Below are positions 1 to 10,110 of a stretch of 64,000 nt of DNA, piece after piece. This DNA comes from Isoptericola sp. BMS4 (GTDB lineage Bacteria; Actinomycetota; Actinomycetes; Actinomycetales; Cellulomonadaceae): positions 2,335,679 to 2,399,678 of the forward strand of contig NZ_SIRP01000001.1 of assembly GCF_011634835.1 (NCBI RefSeq), in the 5' to 3' direction. The translations under genes and the position numbers were made by a program. Within the stretch, counting starts at the first letter, position 1; every line of letters begins with the position of its first letter. The notes under the pieces were generated by a model. That model worked only from the letters and a program-made list of their open reading frames with translations. It made no database searches and was not told the DNA's origin.

Positions 1-2
1 GG

Positions 3-125
3 TACGCGGTCGACTTCGGGGCGATGTTCGCCGCCGTGGTCATCACCATCGTGCCGGTGCTCATCGCCTACCTGATCTTCCAGCGCCAGCTCCAGGGCTC
101 CGTCACCCAGGGAACGATGAAGTAG
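3..125 (+). CDS. Carbohydrate ABC transporter permease, C-terminal end (5' partial)
   Basis: Forty codons of an open frame enter from the left edge and stop at TAG 123-125. The peptide begins [13 protein letters not shown] and ends with a short polar tail, [10 protein letters not shown]. This looks like the last membrane segment and cytoplasmic tail of a MalG-type permease of sugar ABC importers, where the final helix is followed by a short basic or polar tail. Only the end is visible, so substrate and partners cannot be given. Family assignment rests on a short stretch and is moderate. Confidence 0.5.
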   Translation, partial: YAVDFGAMFAAVVITIVPVLIAYLIFQRQLQGSVTQGTMK

Positions 126-207
126 GAGGTCGCGCGGTCGCGGGGCGGGCAGGAGGCCCCGCGACCGCGGGCCGGGGACGTCGGTGCCCTGGCCTACCCT
201 GGCGTGC

Positions 208-2319
208 ATGGCAGACCCAGCGACGTACCGCCCGAAGCCGGGGGAGATCCCGACCTCGCCGGGGGTCTACCGCTTCCGGGACCCGCACGGGCGGGTGATC
301 TACGTCGGCAAGGCGAAGAACCTCCGGGCGCGGCTGTCGAGCTACTTCCAGGACGTCGCGCACCTGCACCACCGCACGCAGACGATGGTGACCACCGCCG
401 CCTCGGTGGAGTGGACCGTCGTCGGCACGGAGGTGGAGGCGCTCGCCCTCGAGTACTCGTGGATCAAGGAGTTCGACCCGCGGTTCAACGTGAAGTACCG
501 CGACGACAAGTCGTACCCCTACCTGGCGGTCACGATGGCCGACGCCGTCCCGCGGGCGCAGGTGATGCGGGGCGCCAAGCGGCCCGGCAACCGGTACTTC
601 GGCCCGTACGGGCACGCGTGGGCCATCCGCGAGACCCTCGACCTGCTGCTGCGGGTGTTCCCTGTCCGCACCTGCTCGGCCGGCGTCTACAAGCGGGCGC
701 ACGCCAGCGGCCGGCCGTGCCTGCTGGGGTACATCGACAAGTGCTCCGCGCCGTGCGTGGGCCGGATCTCCGAGGCCGACCACAAGCAGCTCGCGCAGGA
801 CTTCTGCGACTTCATGGCCGGCGACACGGGCCGGTTCGAGCGGCGGCTCACGGAGCGGATGACCGAGGCGGCGCGAAACCTCGAGTACGAGCAGGCCGCG
901 CGGCTGCGCGACGACATCGCCGCGCTGCGGCGGGCCACGGAGAAGAACGCCGTCGTCCTGCCCGACGCCACGGACGTCGACGTCTTCGCTCTCGTCGGCG
1001 ACGAGCTGGAGGCCGCCGTCCAGGTGTTCCACGTGCGCGGCGGCCGCATCCGTGGGCAGCGCGGCTGGGTGGTCGAGAAGGTCGAGGACGTCACGGACGC
1101 CGAGCTCGTCGAGCACCTGCTGCAGCAGGTCTACGGCGCGGCCGACGACGCGCGCGCCTCCGCGGGGTCGTCCGACGACCCGGAGACCCGTGCGCGTGCC
1201 CGTGCCGAGGCACGGGACGCGGTGCCGCGCGAGGTGCTCGTGCCGGTGCTCCCGCCCGACCCGGAGCAGATGGCGACGTGGCTCGGCGGGCTGCGGGGGG
1301 CGCGCGTGGACCTGCGGGTGGCGCAGCGCGGCCCCAAGCGCGAGCTCGCCGGGACGGTGCGGGCCAACGCCGAGCACGCGCTCGCCCTGCACCGGACACG
1401 ACGGGCCGGCGACCTCACCACCCGGAGCCAGGCGCTGCGGGAGATCCAGGAGGCCCTGGAGCTCGACTCGGCGCCGCTGCGGATCGAGTGCTACGACGTG
1501 TCCCACACCCAGGGCTCGTACCAGTCCGCGTCCATGGTCGTCTTCGAGGACGGGCTGCCGCGCAAGAGCGAGTACCGCTCGTTCTCCGTGCGGGGCCCCG
1601 ACGGCGACGGCGCGCGCGACGACACGGCCGCGATGCACGAGGTGATCACCCGCCGGTTCAGGCGCTACCTCGCCGACCGGCTCGCCTCCGGCGAGGTCGA
1701 GCTGGACGACAGCGACGAGGACAGGGGCGAGCACGGCGGGGCCGGCGCCGCGGGCGGCCTGCGGTCCGGTGAGGTCGCTGCCGAGCCGGAGGAGCAGCGC
1801 AAGCGCTTCGCCTACCCGCCGAACCTCGTGGTCGTGGACGGCGGTCCTCCGCAGGTCGCCGCCGCCGCCCGTGCGCTCGACGAGCTCGGCATCACCGACG
1901 TCGCGCTGTGCGGGCTCGCCAAGCGGCTGGAGGAGGTGTGGGTGCCGGGGGAGGACTACCCCGTGATCCTGCAGCGGTCCTCGGAGGGCCTGTACCTGCT
2001 GCAGCGCGTCCGCGACGAGGCGCACCGCTTCGCGATCGCGCAGCACCGGCGCCGCCGGAGCAAGGGGATGACGTCGTCCGTGCTCGACGACGTCCCCGGC
2101 CTGGGACCCGCCCGCCGCAAGGCGCTGCTCGAGCGCTTCGGCTCGGTGAAGCGGCTCCGGGCCGCGGACGTCACCGAGATCGCCGAGGTCCCGGGCGTCG
2201 GGCGCCGCACGGCCGAGGCGGTCGTCGCGGCCCTGGCCGGCACGGGAGGCTCGGAGCCGCCGCGGGCCAGCGCGCCGAGCGACCCGGGCCGGCGGAGCGC
2301 TGGCATGCTGGACGCATGA
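208..2319 (+). CDS. uvrC: Excinuclease ABC subunit C
   Basis: UvrC makes the dual incisions either side of a lesion held by UvrA2B in nucleotide excision repair. The 703-residue protein has an N-terminal GIY-YIG nuclease domain (about 12-95, with [14 protein letters not shown] near 31), a UVR motif near 220-245 ([11 protein letters not shown]), the RNase H-like nuclease (YDVSHTQG near 430, VVVDGG near 542) and two C-terminal helix-hairpin-helix motifs ([13 protein letters not shown] near 627, [12 protein letters not shown] near 661). An acidic, Gly-rich insert near 500-525 separates the halves of the second nuclease. I chose ATG 208 over GTG 184: a -10-like TACCCT (195-200) lies 7 nt before it, suggesting a leaderless mRNA, and the residues after 208 match family starts. 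Its TGA overlaps an ATG (2316) that begins the repeat leading to rapZ. Confidence 0.97.
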   Translation: MADPATYRPKPGEIPTSPGVYRFRDPHGRVIYVGKAKNLRARLSSYFQDVAHLHHRTQTMVTTAASVEWTVVGTEVEALALEYSWIKEFDPRFNVKYRDDKSYPYLAVTMADAVPRAQVMRGAKRPGNRYFGPYGHAWAIRETLDLLLRVFPVRTCSAGVYKRAHASGRPCLLGYIDKCSAPCVGRISEADHKQLAQDFCDFMAGDTGRFERRLTERMTEAARNLEYEQAARLRDDIAALRRATEKNAVVLPDATDVDVFALVGDELEAAVQVFHVRGGRIRGQRGWVVEKVEDVTDAELVEHLLQQVYGAADDARASAGSSDDPETRARARAEARDAVPREVLVPVLPPDPEQMATWLGGLRGARVDLRVAQRGPKRELAGTVRANAEHALALHRTRRAGDLTTRSQALREIQEALELDSAPLRIECYDVSHTQGSYQSASMVVFEDGLPRKSEYRSFSVRGPDGDGARDDTAAMHEVITRRFRRYLADRLASGEVELDDSDEDRGEHGGAGAAGGLRSGEVAAEPEEQRKRFAYPPNLVVVDGGPPQVAAAARALDELGITDVALCGLAKRLEEVWVPGEDYPVILQRSSEGLYLLQRVRDEAHRFAIAQHRRRRSKGMTSSVLDDVPGLGPARRKALLERFGSVKRLRAADVTEIAEVPGVGRRTAEAVVAALAGTGGSEPPRASAPSDPGRRSAGMLDA

Positions 2320-2493
2320 GCGCGAGGAGCCCCCGCGGAGGGATGCCGAGGGACGAGGTGTGCCGGAGCGAGGCACCGCAGCGATCGTGCAGGAGGGACA
2401 CCTTATGAGCGCGAGGAGCCCCCGCGGAGGGATGCCGAGGAACGAGGTGTGCCGGAGCGAGGCACCGCAGCGATCGTGCAGGGAGGACTCCGC
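2316..2493 (+). repeat. Two tandem 89-bp stop-anchored repeats linking uvrC to rapZ
   Basis: Units at 2316-2404 and 2405-2493 are nearly identical over about 80 bp; one G/A difference sits in the shared core GCCGAGGRACGAGG (2345-2358, 2434-2447) and only the last dozen bases diverge. Each unit is itself a 30-codon frame starting [12 protein letters not shown]. Its ATG overlaps the preceding stop as ATGA and its stop overlaps the next ATG as ATGA, so uvrC, frame 1, frame 2 and rapZ form an unbroken chain of four-base overlaps. A GGAGG-type ribosome site ends each unit. The core recurs after pgk and after the gene at 47235. Whether the 30-residue frames are translated as products or only pass ribosomes on to rapZ is unknown. 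Confidence 0.85.
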
Positions 2494-3468
2494 ATGAGCG
2501 ACCCGTCGCGCCCCACGCCGGACACCCCGCCGTCCGCGGAACCGTCCCCGACCACGGTCCCGCAGGGCATCCCCGAGATCGAGGCGGCGACCCCCGCGCC
2601 GGAGCCCGCCGAGCCCGAGGTCGTGGTGATCACCGGGATGTCGGGTGCCGGGCGCAGCCGTGCGGCGGGCGTGCTGGAGGACCTCGACTGGTACGTGGTG
2701 GACAACCTCCCGCCGATGATGATCGTCCCGCTGGTGGACCTCATGACGCGGGCGGGCTCGTCCGTCGAGCGGCTGGCCGTGGTGGTCGACGTGCGCGGCC
2801 GCGAGTACTTCTCGCAGCTCAGCGAGGTGCTGGAGCACCTGCGCGACGCGGGCGTCTACTACCGCATCGTGTACCTGGACGCTAGCGACGAGGTGCTCGT
2901 CCGCCGCTACGAGAGCGTGCGGCGCCCGCACCCCCTTCAGGGCGAGGGGCGGATCCTGGACGGCATCGCGGACGAGCGCCGGGCGCTGGCCTCGATCGCC
3001 GAGCGGGCCGACGTCGTCATCGACACCTCGGGCATGTCGGTGCACGACCTGGCGCGTGAGGTGCGTGCGTCGGTCGCGCAGGGCGCCCCCGAGGCGCTGC
3101 GCGTGAACGTGCTCGCCTTCGGCTTCAAGTACGGGCTCCCGCTGGACGCCGACCACGTCGTCGACGTGCGGTTCCTGGCCAACCCGTACTGGATCACCGA
3201 GCTGCGCCACCTGACCGGCCGCGACGCCCCCGTGCGCGACTACGTGCTCGCCCGCCCCGGGGCGCGCGAGTTCATCGACCGCTACGTGTCGGCGCTCGAG
3301 CCGGTCCTCGCGGGATACCTCAGCGAGGAGAAGCGGTACGTGACGATCGCGGTCGGGTGCACCGGCGGCAAGCACCGCTCGGTGGCGATCGCGGGCGAGA
3401 TCGGGCGTCGGCTGGGCGAGGCCGGGCAGCGCGTGACCGTGACCGCGCGGGACCTCGGGAAGGAGTGA
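2494..3468 (+). CDS. rapZ: RNase adapter protein RapZ (YvcJ family P-loop protein)
   Basis: This is the actinobacterial YvcJ/RapZ family: a nucleotide-binding protein which in E. coli guides RNase E to small RNA and in other bacteria binds nucleotides with regulatory effects. The 324-residue protein has a disordered Pro/Glu-rich N-terminus (1-40), a Walker A variant GMSGAGRS near 48 with Arg in place of Lys (usual in actinobacterial homologues), VVVDVRG near 98, and the conserved C-terminal block with FGFKYGLP near 209 and GCTGGKHRSV near 288. ATG 2494 is preferred over the upstream in-frame start at 2449 because GGGAGGA sits at the right distance. It lies in the conserved cluster rapZ-yvcK-whiA and is translationally coupled to the small repeat frame upstream. 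Confidence 0.95.
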   Translation: MSDPSRPTPDTPPSAEPSPTTVPQGIPEIEAATPAPEPAEPEVVVITGMSGAGRSRAAGVLEDLDWYVVDNLPPMMIVPLVDLMTRAGSSVERLAVVVDVRGREYFSQLSEVLEHLRDAGVYYRIVYLDASDEVLVRRYESVRRPHPLQGEGRILDGIADERRALASIAERADVVIDTSGMSVHDLAREVRASVAQGAPEALRVNVLAFGFKYGLPLDADHVVDVRFLANPYWITELRHLTGRDAPVRDYVLARPGAREFIDRYVSALEPVLAGYLSEEKRYVTIAVGCTGGKHRSVAIAGEIGRRLGEAGQRVTVTARDLGKE

Positions 3469-3469
3469 C

Positions 3470-4441
3470 GTGGGGCGCACGACGTCGAGCGCGCCGGCGG
3501 TCGTGGCGCTGGGCGGGGGGCACGGGCTGTCCGCCAGCCTGTCGGCCCTGCGGCTCATGTCCGACCGGCTCACGGCCGTGGTGACGGTCGCCGACGACGG
3601 CGGCTCGTCGGGCCGGCTGCGCGAGGAGCTCGACGTGCTGCCGCCGGGCGACCTGCGCATGGCGCTGGCGGCGCTGTGCGACGACTCGGACTGGGGGCGC
3701 ACCTGGAGCGACCTGCTGCAGCACCGGTTCGTCTCGTCGGGCCACCTGGACAACCACGCGATGGGCAACCTCATGATCGTCGCCCTGTGGGAGCAGCTGG
3801 GCGACACCGTCGCGGGCCTCGACTGGGTGGGCAGGCTGCTGGGGGCGCGCGGGCGCGTGCTCCCGATGGCGTCGGTGCCGCTGGTGGTCGAGGCCGACGT
3901 CCACCGCGACGGCGACGACGGGGCGGTGGCGCGCGAGACGGTCGTCGGGCAGAGCAGGGTGGCCGTCACCGACGGGAGGATCGAGCAGCTCCGGCTGGTG
4001 CCGGCCGACCCGCCGGCGTGCGCGGAGGCCGTCGAGGCCGTGCGCGCGGCGGACTGGGTCGTGCTCGGGCCCGGCTCGTGGTATTCGTCCGTCCTCGTGC
4101 ACCTGCTGGTGCCGGAGCTCGCCGCCGCGCTGCACGAGACCGACGCGCGGGTGTGCGTGACGCTCAACCTGTCGGCGGAGCGGGGCGAGACCCACGGCCT
4201 GTCGGCGCCCGACCACCTGGCGGCGCTGCACCGGCACGCGCCCGACCTGCGTGTGGACGCCGTCGTCGCGGACCCTTCCGCGGTCGACGACGTCGCCGCG
4301 CTGGCGGCGTCGGCGAACGGCATGGGTGCCCGGCTGCTCATGCGGCAGGTGCGGCGGGGCGACGGCAGCGCGCAGCACGACCCCCTGCGGCTGGCCGCGG
4401 CGTTCCGGGACGTGTTCGAGGGCGTGTACGGGGACGTGTGA
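3470..4441 (+). CDS. yvcK: Gluconeogenesis factor YvcK (CofD-like, uridylyl-sugar binding)
   Basis: YvcK/CuvA proteins are CofD-fold cytoplasmic proteins that bind UDP-sugars and are needed for growth on gluconeogenic carbon and for normal cell-wall synthesis. The 323-residue protein shows [13 protein letters not shown] near residue 10, the [10 protein letters not shown] motif near 42, [10 protein letters not shown] near 63, and [10 protein letters not shown] near 201. The start is GTG 3470, one base after the rapZ stop, with the GGAAGGAG ribosome site inside rapZ. The gene sits two genes upstream of gap/pgk/tpiA, fitting a link to central carbon flow. It is clearly co-transcribed with rapZ. 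Confidence 0.95.
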   Translation: MGRTTSSAPAVVALGGGHGLSASLSALRLMSDRLTAVVTVADDGGSSGRLREELDVLPPGDLRMALAALCDDSDWGRTWSDLLQHRFVSSGHLDNHAMGNLMIVALWEQLGDTVAGLDWVGRLLGARGRVLPMASVPLVVEADVHRDGDDGAVARETVVGQSRVAVTDGRIEQLRLVPADPPACAEAVEAVRAADWVVLGPGSWYSSVLVHLLVPELAAALHETDARVCVTLNLSAERGETHGLSAPDHLAALHRHAPDLRVDAVVADPSAVDDVAALAASANGMGARLLMRQVRRGDGSAQHDPLRLAAAFRDVFEGVYGDV

Positions 4442-4520
4442 GCGCGCGCGGTGCCGCGCCCCCCGCCCGCCGACGTTCGCCCGGGGGCCCCGGTCGGCGA
4501 CGGCGTGGCAGGATGACGCC

Positions 4521-5501
4521 ATGGCGCTGACTGCAGAGGTGAAGGACGAGCTCGCGCAGATCAAGGTGACGCGGACGTCGTGCCGCAAGGCCGAGGTCTC
4601 GGCGATGCTGCGGTTCTCCGGTGGTCTGCACATCATCTCCGGTCGCGTGGTCATCGAGGCCGAGCTGGACACGGAGTCCGCCGCCGCGCGGCTGCGGCGG
4701 GCGATCACGGACCTGTACGGGCACACGAGCGAGCTGATCGTGGTGCAGGCGGGCGGCCTGCGCAAGCACCACCGCTACGTGGTGCGGGTGGTGCGCGACG
4801 GCGAGTCGCTCGCCCGGCAGACGGGCCTGCTGGACTCGCGGGGCCGCCCGGTGCGCGGGCTGGCCCCCGAGGTGGTGTCGGCGGGCGTGGCCGAGGCGGA
4901 GGCCGTGTGGCGCGGTGCCTTCCTGGCGCACGGTTCGCTGACGGAGCCGGGGCGCTCGATGGCGCTGGAGGTGACCTGCCCGGGCCCCGAGGCGGCGCTC
5001 GCCCTGGTCGGCGCGGCCCGGCGGCTGGGCGTGCAGGGCAAGTCGCGCGAGGTCCGGGGCGTGGATCGCGTGGTCGTGCGCGACGGCGAGGCGATCAGCG
5101 AGGTCCTGCGGCGCATGGGCGCCGTCACCACGCGCGCGACCTGGGAGGAGCGCCGGGCCCGGCGGGAGGTGCGCGGCACGGCCAACCGGCTGGCGAACTT
5201 CGACGACGCGAACCTGCGCCGCTCGGCGCGTGCCGCGGTCGCGGCGGGCGCGCGCGTGCAGCGCGCCTTCGAGATCCTCGGCGACGAGGTGCCCGAGCAC
5301 CTGCGCCAGGCGGGGGAGCTGCGCCTCGCGCACAAGCAGGCGTCGCTCGAGGAGCTCGGCCAGCTCGCCGACCCGCAGCTGTCGAAGGACGCGGTCGCGG
5401 GCCGTATCCGGCGGCTGCTGTCCACCGCCGACAAGAAGGCGCTCGAGCAGGGGCTGCCGGACACCGAGGCGGGGCTCTCGCCGGACCTGCTGGACCTCTG
5501 A
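4521..5501 (+). CDS. whiA: Sporulation/division regulator WhiA
   Basis: WhiA is a DNA-binding protein related to homing endonucleases that controls division genes in Streptomyces and is conserved in non-sporulating Gram-positives. The 326-residue protein starts [14 protein letters not shown], has the central LAGLIDADG-like fold including [14 protein letters not shown] near 36 and [11 protein letters not shown] near 134, and a C-terminal helix-turn-helix ([18 protein letters not shown], near 274). An open frame extends upstream to 4251 but is a shadow of yvcK; ATG 4521 has a -10-like CAGGAT (4509-4514) six bases before it, suggesting a leaderless transcript in addition to read-through from yvcK. 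Confidence 0.96.
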   Translation: MALTAEVKDELAQIKVTRTSCRKAEVSAMLRFSGGLHIISGRVVIEAELDTESAAARLRRAITDLYGHTSELIVVQAGGLRKHHRYVVRVVRDGESLARQTGLLDSRGRPVRGLAPEVVSAGVAEAEAVWRGAFLAHGSLTEPGRSMALEVTCPGPEAALALVGAARRLGVQGKSREVRGVDRVVVRDGEAISEVLRRMGAVTTRATWEERRARREVRGTANRLANFDDANLRRSARAAVAAGARVQRAFEILGDEVPEHLRQAGELRLAHKQASLEELGQLADPQLSKDAVAGRIRRLLSTADKKALEQGLPDTEAGLSPDLLDL

Positions 5502-6764
<1,263 letters not shown>

Positions 6765-6790
6765 CCCGCCCGGGCGACCGAGCGTGAGCC

Positions 6791-6839
6791 ACGACGTCCG
6801 CGTGAGCGCCGCCACGGCGGCTGCGCACGCGGACGTCGT
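6791..6839 (+). terminator. Long interrupted hairpin between gap and pgk
   Basis: A perfect 14-bp inverted repeat (6791-6804 with 6826-6839, arm ACGACGTCCGCGTG) encloses a second 6-bp stem (GCCGCC/GGCGGC, 6808-6821). There is no U-run. Such structures in GC-rich genomes act as terminators or attenuators, or protect the gap mRNA 3' end. It would set a step in expression between gap and pgk. Confidence 0.65.
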
Positions 6840-6965
6840 CGCGTGCGCGGGCTGCGACACCCGCGCACGCCCCCTCCGGCCGCTCTCCGCCCGCTCGGTC
6901 GCGGGGCGCCACCCGGCGGCCCCGCCCACCCCTCGTATCCGCTCCGACCTGGACAAGGTGTGCCC

Positions 6966-8165
6966 ATGAAGACCATCGACTCCCTCGGCGACCTGCGCGG
7001 CAAGCGCGTCCTCGTCCGCTCCGACTTCAACGTGCCGCTGGACGGCACCACCATCACCGACGACGGCCGCATCCGCGCCGCGCTGCCCACCTTGCGCCGT
7101 CTCGCGGACGCCGGCGCCCGCGTCGTCGTCACCGCCCACCTGGGTCGTCCGAAGGGCACCCCGGATGCGGCGTACTCCCTGGCCCCCGTCGCCGCCCGGC
7201 TGGGCGAGCTGCTCGGCAAGGAGGTCCGGCTCGCCGAGGACGTGACGGGTCCGTCGGCGCAGGCGACCGTGGCCGGCCTGTCCGACGGTGAGGTCGCGCT
7301 CGTGGAGAACGTGCGCTTCGACGCCCGCGAGACCTCGAAGGTCGACGCGGAGCGCGAGGAGCTGGCAGGCGAGCTCGCCGCCCTGGCCGACGCGTTCGTC
7401 TCGGACGGGTTCGGGGTCGTGCACCGCAAGCAGGCGTCGGTGTACGACGTCGCGAAGGTGCTGCCGGCGGCGGCGGGCGACCTCGTGCTCACGGAGGTCG
7501 AGTCGCTCTCGCGCGCCACCACCGACCCGCAGCGCCCGTACGCGGTCGTCCTCGGCGGGTCGAAGGTGTCCGACAAGCTCGGGGTGATCGAGAACCTCCT
7601 GACCAAGGCGGACCGCCTGCTCATCGGTGGCGGGATGGTCTTCACCTTCCTCGCCGCGCAGGGCCACTCGGTCGGCTCCTCCCTGCTCGAGGAGGACCAG
7701 GTCGACACGGTCAAGGGCTACCTGGCCGACGCGGAGAAGAACGGCGTCGAGATCGTGCTGCCGACCGACATCGTCGCGGCCGACTCGTTCGCCGCCGACG
7801 CCCGGCACCGCACGGTGCCGGCGGACGCCATCCCGGATGGCACCATGGGCCTGGACATCGGCCCGGCCTCGGGCGCGGAGTTCGCCGCCAAGCTGGCCGA
7901 CGCGAAGACGATCGCCTGGAACGGCCCCATGGGCGTGTTCGAGTTCGACGCGTTCGCGGGCGGCACGCGCGCCGTCGCCCAGGGGATCGTCGACGCGACC
8001 GCGGCGGGCGCCTTCTCGATCGTGGGCGGCGGGGACTCGGCGGCCGCCGTGCGTGCGCTCGGCTTCGACGAGGCCGGCTTCAGCCACATCTCCACCGGCG
8101 GCGGCGCGAGCCTCGAGCTGCTCGAGGGCAAGGTCCTGCCGGGCCTGCAGGTCCTGGAGGACTGA
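6966..8165 (+). CDS. pgk: Phosphoglycerate kinase
   Basis: It transfers the acyl phosphate of 1,3-bisphosphoglycerate to ADP. The 399-residue protein contains RSDFNVPL near 19, HLGRPKG near 58, the hinge and nucleotide region with [14 protein letters not shown], and [13 protein letters not shown] near 354. I start at ATG 6966 ([16 protein letters not shown]), matching family N-termini; an in-frame extension to 6843 has no family-like sequence and lies in GC-rich spacer. No strong ribosome site is visible apart from AAGGTG at 6956. Its TGA (8163-8165) is the anchor of a dispersed repeat. Confidence 0.97.
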   Translation: MKTIDSLGDLRGKRVLVRSDFNVPLDGTTITDDGRIRAALPTLRRLADAGARVVVTAHLGRPKGTPDAAYSLAPVAARLGELLGKEVRLAEDVTGPSAQATVAGLSDGEVALVENVRFDARETSKVDAEREELAGELAALADAFVSDGFGVVHRKQASVYDVAKVLPAAAGDLVLTEVESLSRATTDPQRPYAVVLGGSKVSDKLGVIENLLTKADRLLIGGGMVFTFLAAQGHSVGSSLLEEDQVDTVKGYLADAEKNGVEIVLPTDIVAADSFAADARHRTVPADAIPDGTMGLDIGPASGAEFAAKLADAKTIAWNGPMGVFEFDAFAGGTRAVAQGIVDATAAGAFSIVGGGDSAAAVRALGFDEAGFSHISTGGGASLELLEGKVLPGLQVLED

Positions 8166-8235
8166 GCCGGAGCGCAGCAGAGGGTGAGGGCCGAGGAACG
8201 AGGCGCTCGCCCGGCGCGGAGCGCAGGCACGGGCC
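8163..8235 (+). repeat. Single stop-anchored repeat after pgk
   Basis: From the pgk TGA onward the sequence matches the units downstream of the gene at 47235 read on the minus strand: TGAG-CGGAG near the start, then GGGTGAGGGCCGAGGAACG, then AGGC-CTCGCCCG. The 14-base core GCCGAGGAACGAGG is at 8190-8203, 27 bases after the stop, against 28 in the other four copies. There is one copy only here. It fills most of the pgk-tpiA gap. Confidence 0.7.
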
Positions 8236-8307
8236 GACCGTGAACACCGCGGCTGAGCCGGCGCGCCGCCCGCAACCCACCCGTACGACCCAGAACGAGG
8301 AGCCACC

Positions 8308-9099
8308 GTGGCCACGAACCGCACGCCCCTGATGGCGGGCAACTGGAAGATGAACCTGGACCACACCGAGGCGATCGCCACGGTGCAGAAGCTCGCGTGG
8401 ACGCTCAAGGACGCGAAGCACGACTACGCCGAGGTCGAGGTGGCGGTCCTGACGCCGTTCACGGACCTGCGCTCCGTGCAGACGCTCGTCGACGCGGACA
8501 AGCTGGACGTGCGCTACGGCGCGCAGGACGTGTCCGCGCACGCGTCGGGCGCGTACACCGGCGAGGTGTCGGGCCCGATGCTGTCGCGCCTCGGTTGCAC
8601 CTACGTCGCGGTGGGCCACTCCGAGCGCCGCGAGTACCACGCCGAGGACGACGCCCTGGTGAACGCCAAGGTGCGCGCCGCGTTCGAGCACGGTCTCGTG
8701 CCGATCCTGTGCGTCGGCGAGGGCCTGGACGTCCGCAAGGCGGGCGACCAGGTGTCGTACACGCTGGCGCAGCTCGACGGCGCCCTCGCGGACGTGCCGG
8801 CCGAGCAGGTCGCGTCCGTGGTGGTCGCGTACGAGCCCGTGTGGGCCATCGGCACGGGCGAGGTGGCCACGCCCGAGGACGCCCAGGAGGTCTGCGGCGC
8901 GATCCGCGGCCGCCTGGCCGAGCTCTACGACGCCGAGCTGGCGTCGGGCGTCCGGGTCCTGTACGGGGGCTCGGTGAAGTCGGGGAACGTCGCGCAGATC
9001 ATGGCGCAGCCCGACGTCGACGGCGCCCTGGTGGGCGGCGCGAGCCTCGACCCGGTCGAGTTCGCGAAGATCGTGCGCTACCAGGCGCACGTCGCCTGA
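8308..9099 (+). CDS. tpiA: Triose-phosphate isomerase
   Basis: It interconverts dihydroxyacetone phosphate and glyceraldehyde 3-phosphate. The 263-residue TIM barrel shows GNWKMN (11-16), catalytic His in VGHSERR near 103, catalytic Glu in [11 protein letters not shown] near 176 (the flexible loop 6 follows), and LYGGSVK near 217. GTG 8308 is preceded by GAGGAGCCACC, a good ribosome site. It follows pgk after the repeat-containing spacer and is likely part of the same transcription unit. Confidence 0.98.
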   Translation: MATNRTPLMAGNWKMNLDHTEAIATVQKLAWTLKDAKHDYAEVEVAVLTPFTDLRSVQTLVDADKLDVRYGAQDVSAHASGAYTGEVSGPMLSRLGCTYVAVGHSERREYHAEDDALVNAKVRAAFEHGLVPILCVGEGLDVRKAGDQVSYTLAQLDGALADVPAEQVASVVVAYEPVWAIGTGEVATPEDAQEVCGAIRGRLAELYDAELASGVRVLYGGSVKSGNVAQIMAQPDVDGALVGGASLDPVEFAKIVRYQAHVA

Positions 9100-9126
9100 G
9101 CCGACGGCGCCTGAGACGACGGCGCG

Positions 9127-9184
9127 GAGAGCCTCCCGGGGTGTCACGCGGTGGAAACATCGCTGTTCGCCTCGGGAGGCTCTC
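9127..9184 (+). other. 12-bp inverted repeat with a 34-nt loop between tpiA and secG
   Basis: GAGAGCCTCCCG (9127-9138) is perfectly complementary to CGGGAGGCTCTC (9173-9184). The loop is long for a terminator, and a possible -10 box TAGTCT (9191-9196) follows immediately. It could end the tpiA transcript, or be a regulatory site at a secG promoter. Confidence 0.5.
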
Positions 9185-9270
9185 GTCACATAGTCTTGAC
9201 CAGGCCCCGGGGGAACGCCCGGGGTGGACCGACGCAGCAGAGACGACGAACGAGGACGGGCGAGCGCGAC

Positions 9271-9513
9271 GTGGACGTTTTGCAGATCATCCTTCAGGTG
9301 GTGCTGGTGCTGACCAGCGCGTTCCTGATCATGCTCATCCTCATGCACAAGGGCAAGGGCGGCGGCCTGTCCGACATGTTCGGCGGCGGCATCTCGAGCG
9401 CGGCCGGGAGCTCCGGCGTGGCCGAGCGCAACCTCAACCGCATCACGGTCAGCTTCGCCCTGGTGTGGTTCGTCGTCGTCGTCCTGCTCGGGCTCATCAC
9501 CAAGGTCAGCTAG
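9271..9513 (+). CDS. secG: Preprotein translocase subunit SecG
   Basis: SecG is the small non-essential subunit of the SecYEG channel. The 80-residue protein has two membrane helices (about 3-25 and 54-76) joined by a loop with the family motif HKGKGGGLSDMFGGG. GTG 9271 (MDVLQIILQV) is preferred to an in-frame ATG at 9151, whose extra 40 residues are polar and unlike SecG and overlap the inverted repeat. Position after tpiA is conserved in actinobacteria. Confidence 0.95.
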   Translation: MDVLQIILQVVLVLTSAFLIMLILMHKGKGGGLSDMFGGGISSAAGSSGVAERNLNRITVSFALVWFVVVVLLGLITKVS

Positions 9514-9528
9514 CAGTTCCGTCATCGT

Positions 9529-9553
9529 CCGCGCGGCGGCTGCCGCCGTGCGG
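9529..9553 (+). terminator. Hairpin after secG
   Basis: An 11-bp stem with one G-U pair (9529-9539 with 9543-9553) and a 3-nt loop lies 15 bases beyond the secG stop. It fits the end of the glycolysis-secG unit. No U-run is present. Confidence 0.6.
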
Positions 9554-9665
9554 GAGGTGCAGGGGGCACACGTGGTGGGTCGGGGCTCGGGGGGCCGGCC
9601 ACCGACAATCACGAAGATCGTCCGTGGGTGAACGCCCACTGAGTCGAAGGTGAGGACGACACGAC

Positions 9666-10031
9666 GTGGCTACTGCCGGTCATGCGATCCGGGGCTCGCG
9701 CGTGGGCGCGGGCCCGATGGGTGAGACAGCACGAGGAGAGGCGGCGCCGCGGGTGCGGGTGCCGTACTGGTGCGCGAACGGGCACGAGACCGCCCCGAGC
9801 TTCTCGGCGGGCGAGGACGTCGAGCCCCCCGAAGTGTGGGACTGCCCGCGGTGCGGGTTCCCCGCCGGGCGTGACGCCGCCAACCCGCCGGACCCGTTGC
9901 GCAACGAGCCGTACAAGACGCACCTGGCGTACGTGAAGGAGCGCCGATCCGAGGAGGACGGCGCCGCCCTCCTGGCCGAGGCGCTGGAGACGTTGCAGGC
10001 ACGCCGGTCGGGGCTGCGCAGAGCGGGGTAG
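9666..10031 (+). CDS. rbpA: RNA polymerase-binding protein RbpA
   Basis: RbpA is an actinobacterial transcription factor that binds group 1 and 2 sigma factors and stabilises the open complex. The 121-residue protein carries the typical N-terminal RGSRVGAGPMGE tail, the CANGH...CPRCG zinc-site region of the core domain, the basic linker, and the C-terminal sigma-interaction helix with RNEPYKTHLAYVKERRS. The start is GTG 9666. It stands alone between secG and a divergent-function gene. Confidence 0.97.
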   Translation: MATAGHAIRGSRVGAGPMGETARGEAAPRVRVPYWCANGHETAPSFSAGEDVEPPEVWDCPRCGFPAGRDAANPPDPLRNEPYKTHLAYVKERRSEEDGAALLAEALETLQARRSGLRRAG

Positions 10032-10110
10032 GACCGCGTGGTGAGCCGCCCGGCGCCCGGGCGTCCGTGCGGGATGTCGAACGGCTCGGCCCGGGCGTAG
10101 GCTCGCCAGC

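Noticed and set aside
2316-2493. Tandem repeats as a CRISPR array
   Set aside because: Two adjoining 89-bp copies with no spacers. The repeats at 47046-47237 and 23824-23870 also have no spacer pattern. No cas genes are present.
2635-2658. RapZ Walker A with Arg instead of Lys as a loss of function
   Set aside because: GAGRS is usual in actinobacterial RapZ, so it is not a defect.
103-4341. Minus-strand open frame of 1412 codons opposite uvrC, rapZ and yvcK
   Set aside because: Arg/Ala/Gly/His-rich shadow of GC-rich genes; the plus strand encodes clear conserved proteins here. The same holds for other long minus frames at 4338-8408, 20994-23987, 42260-44641 and 51696-55139 (only the last 214 codons of the latter are real).
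9151-9270. N-terminal extension of SecG from ATG 9151
   Set aside because: The 40 extra residues are polar, unlike SecG, and fall on an inverted repeat and a possible promoter; GTG 9271 gives the standard protein.
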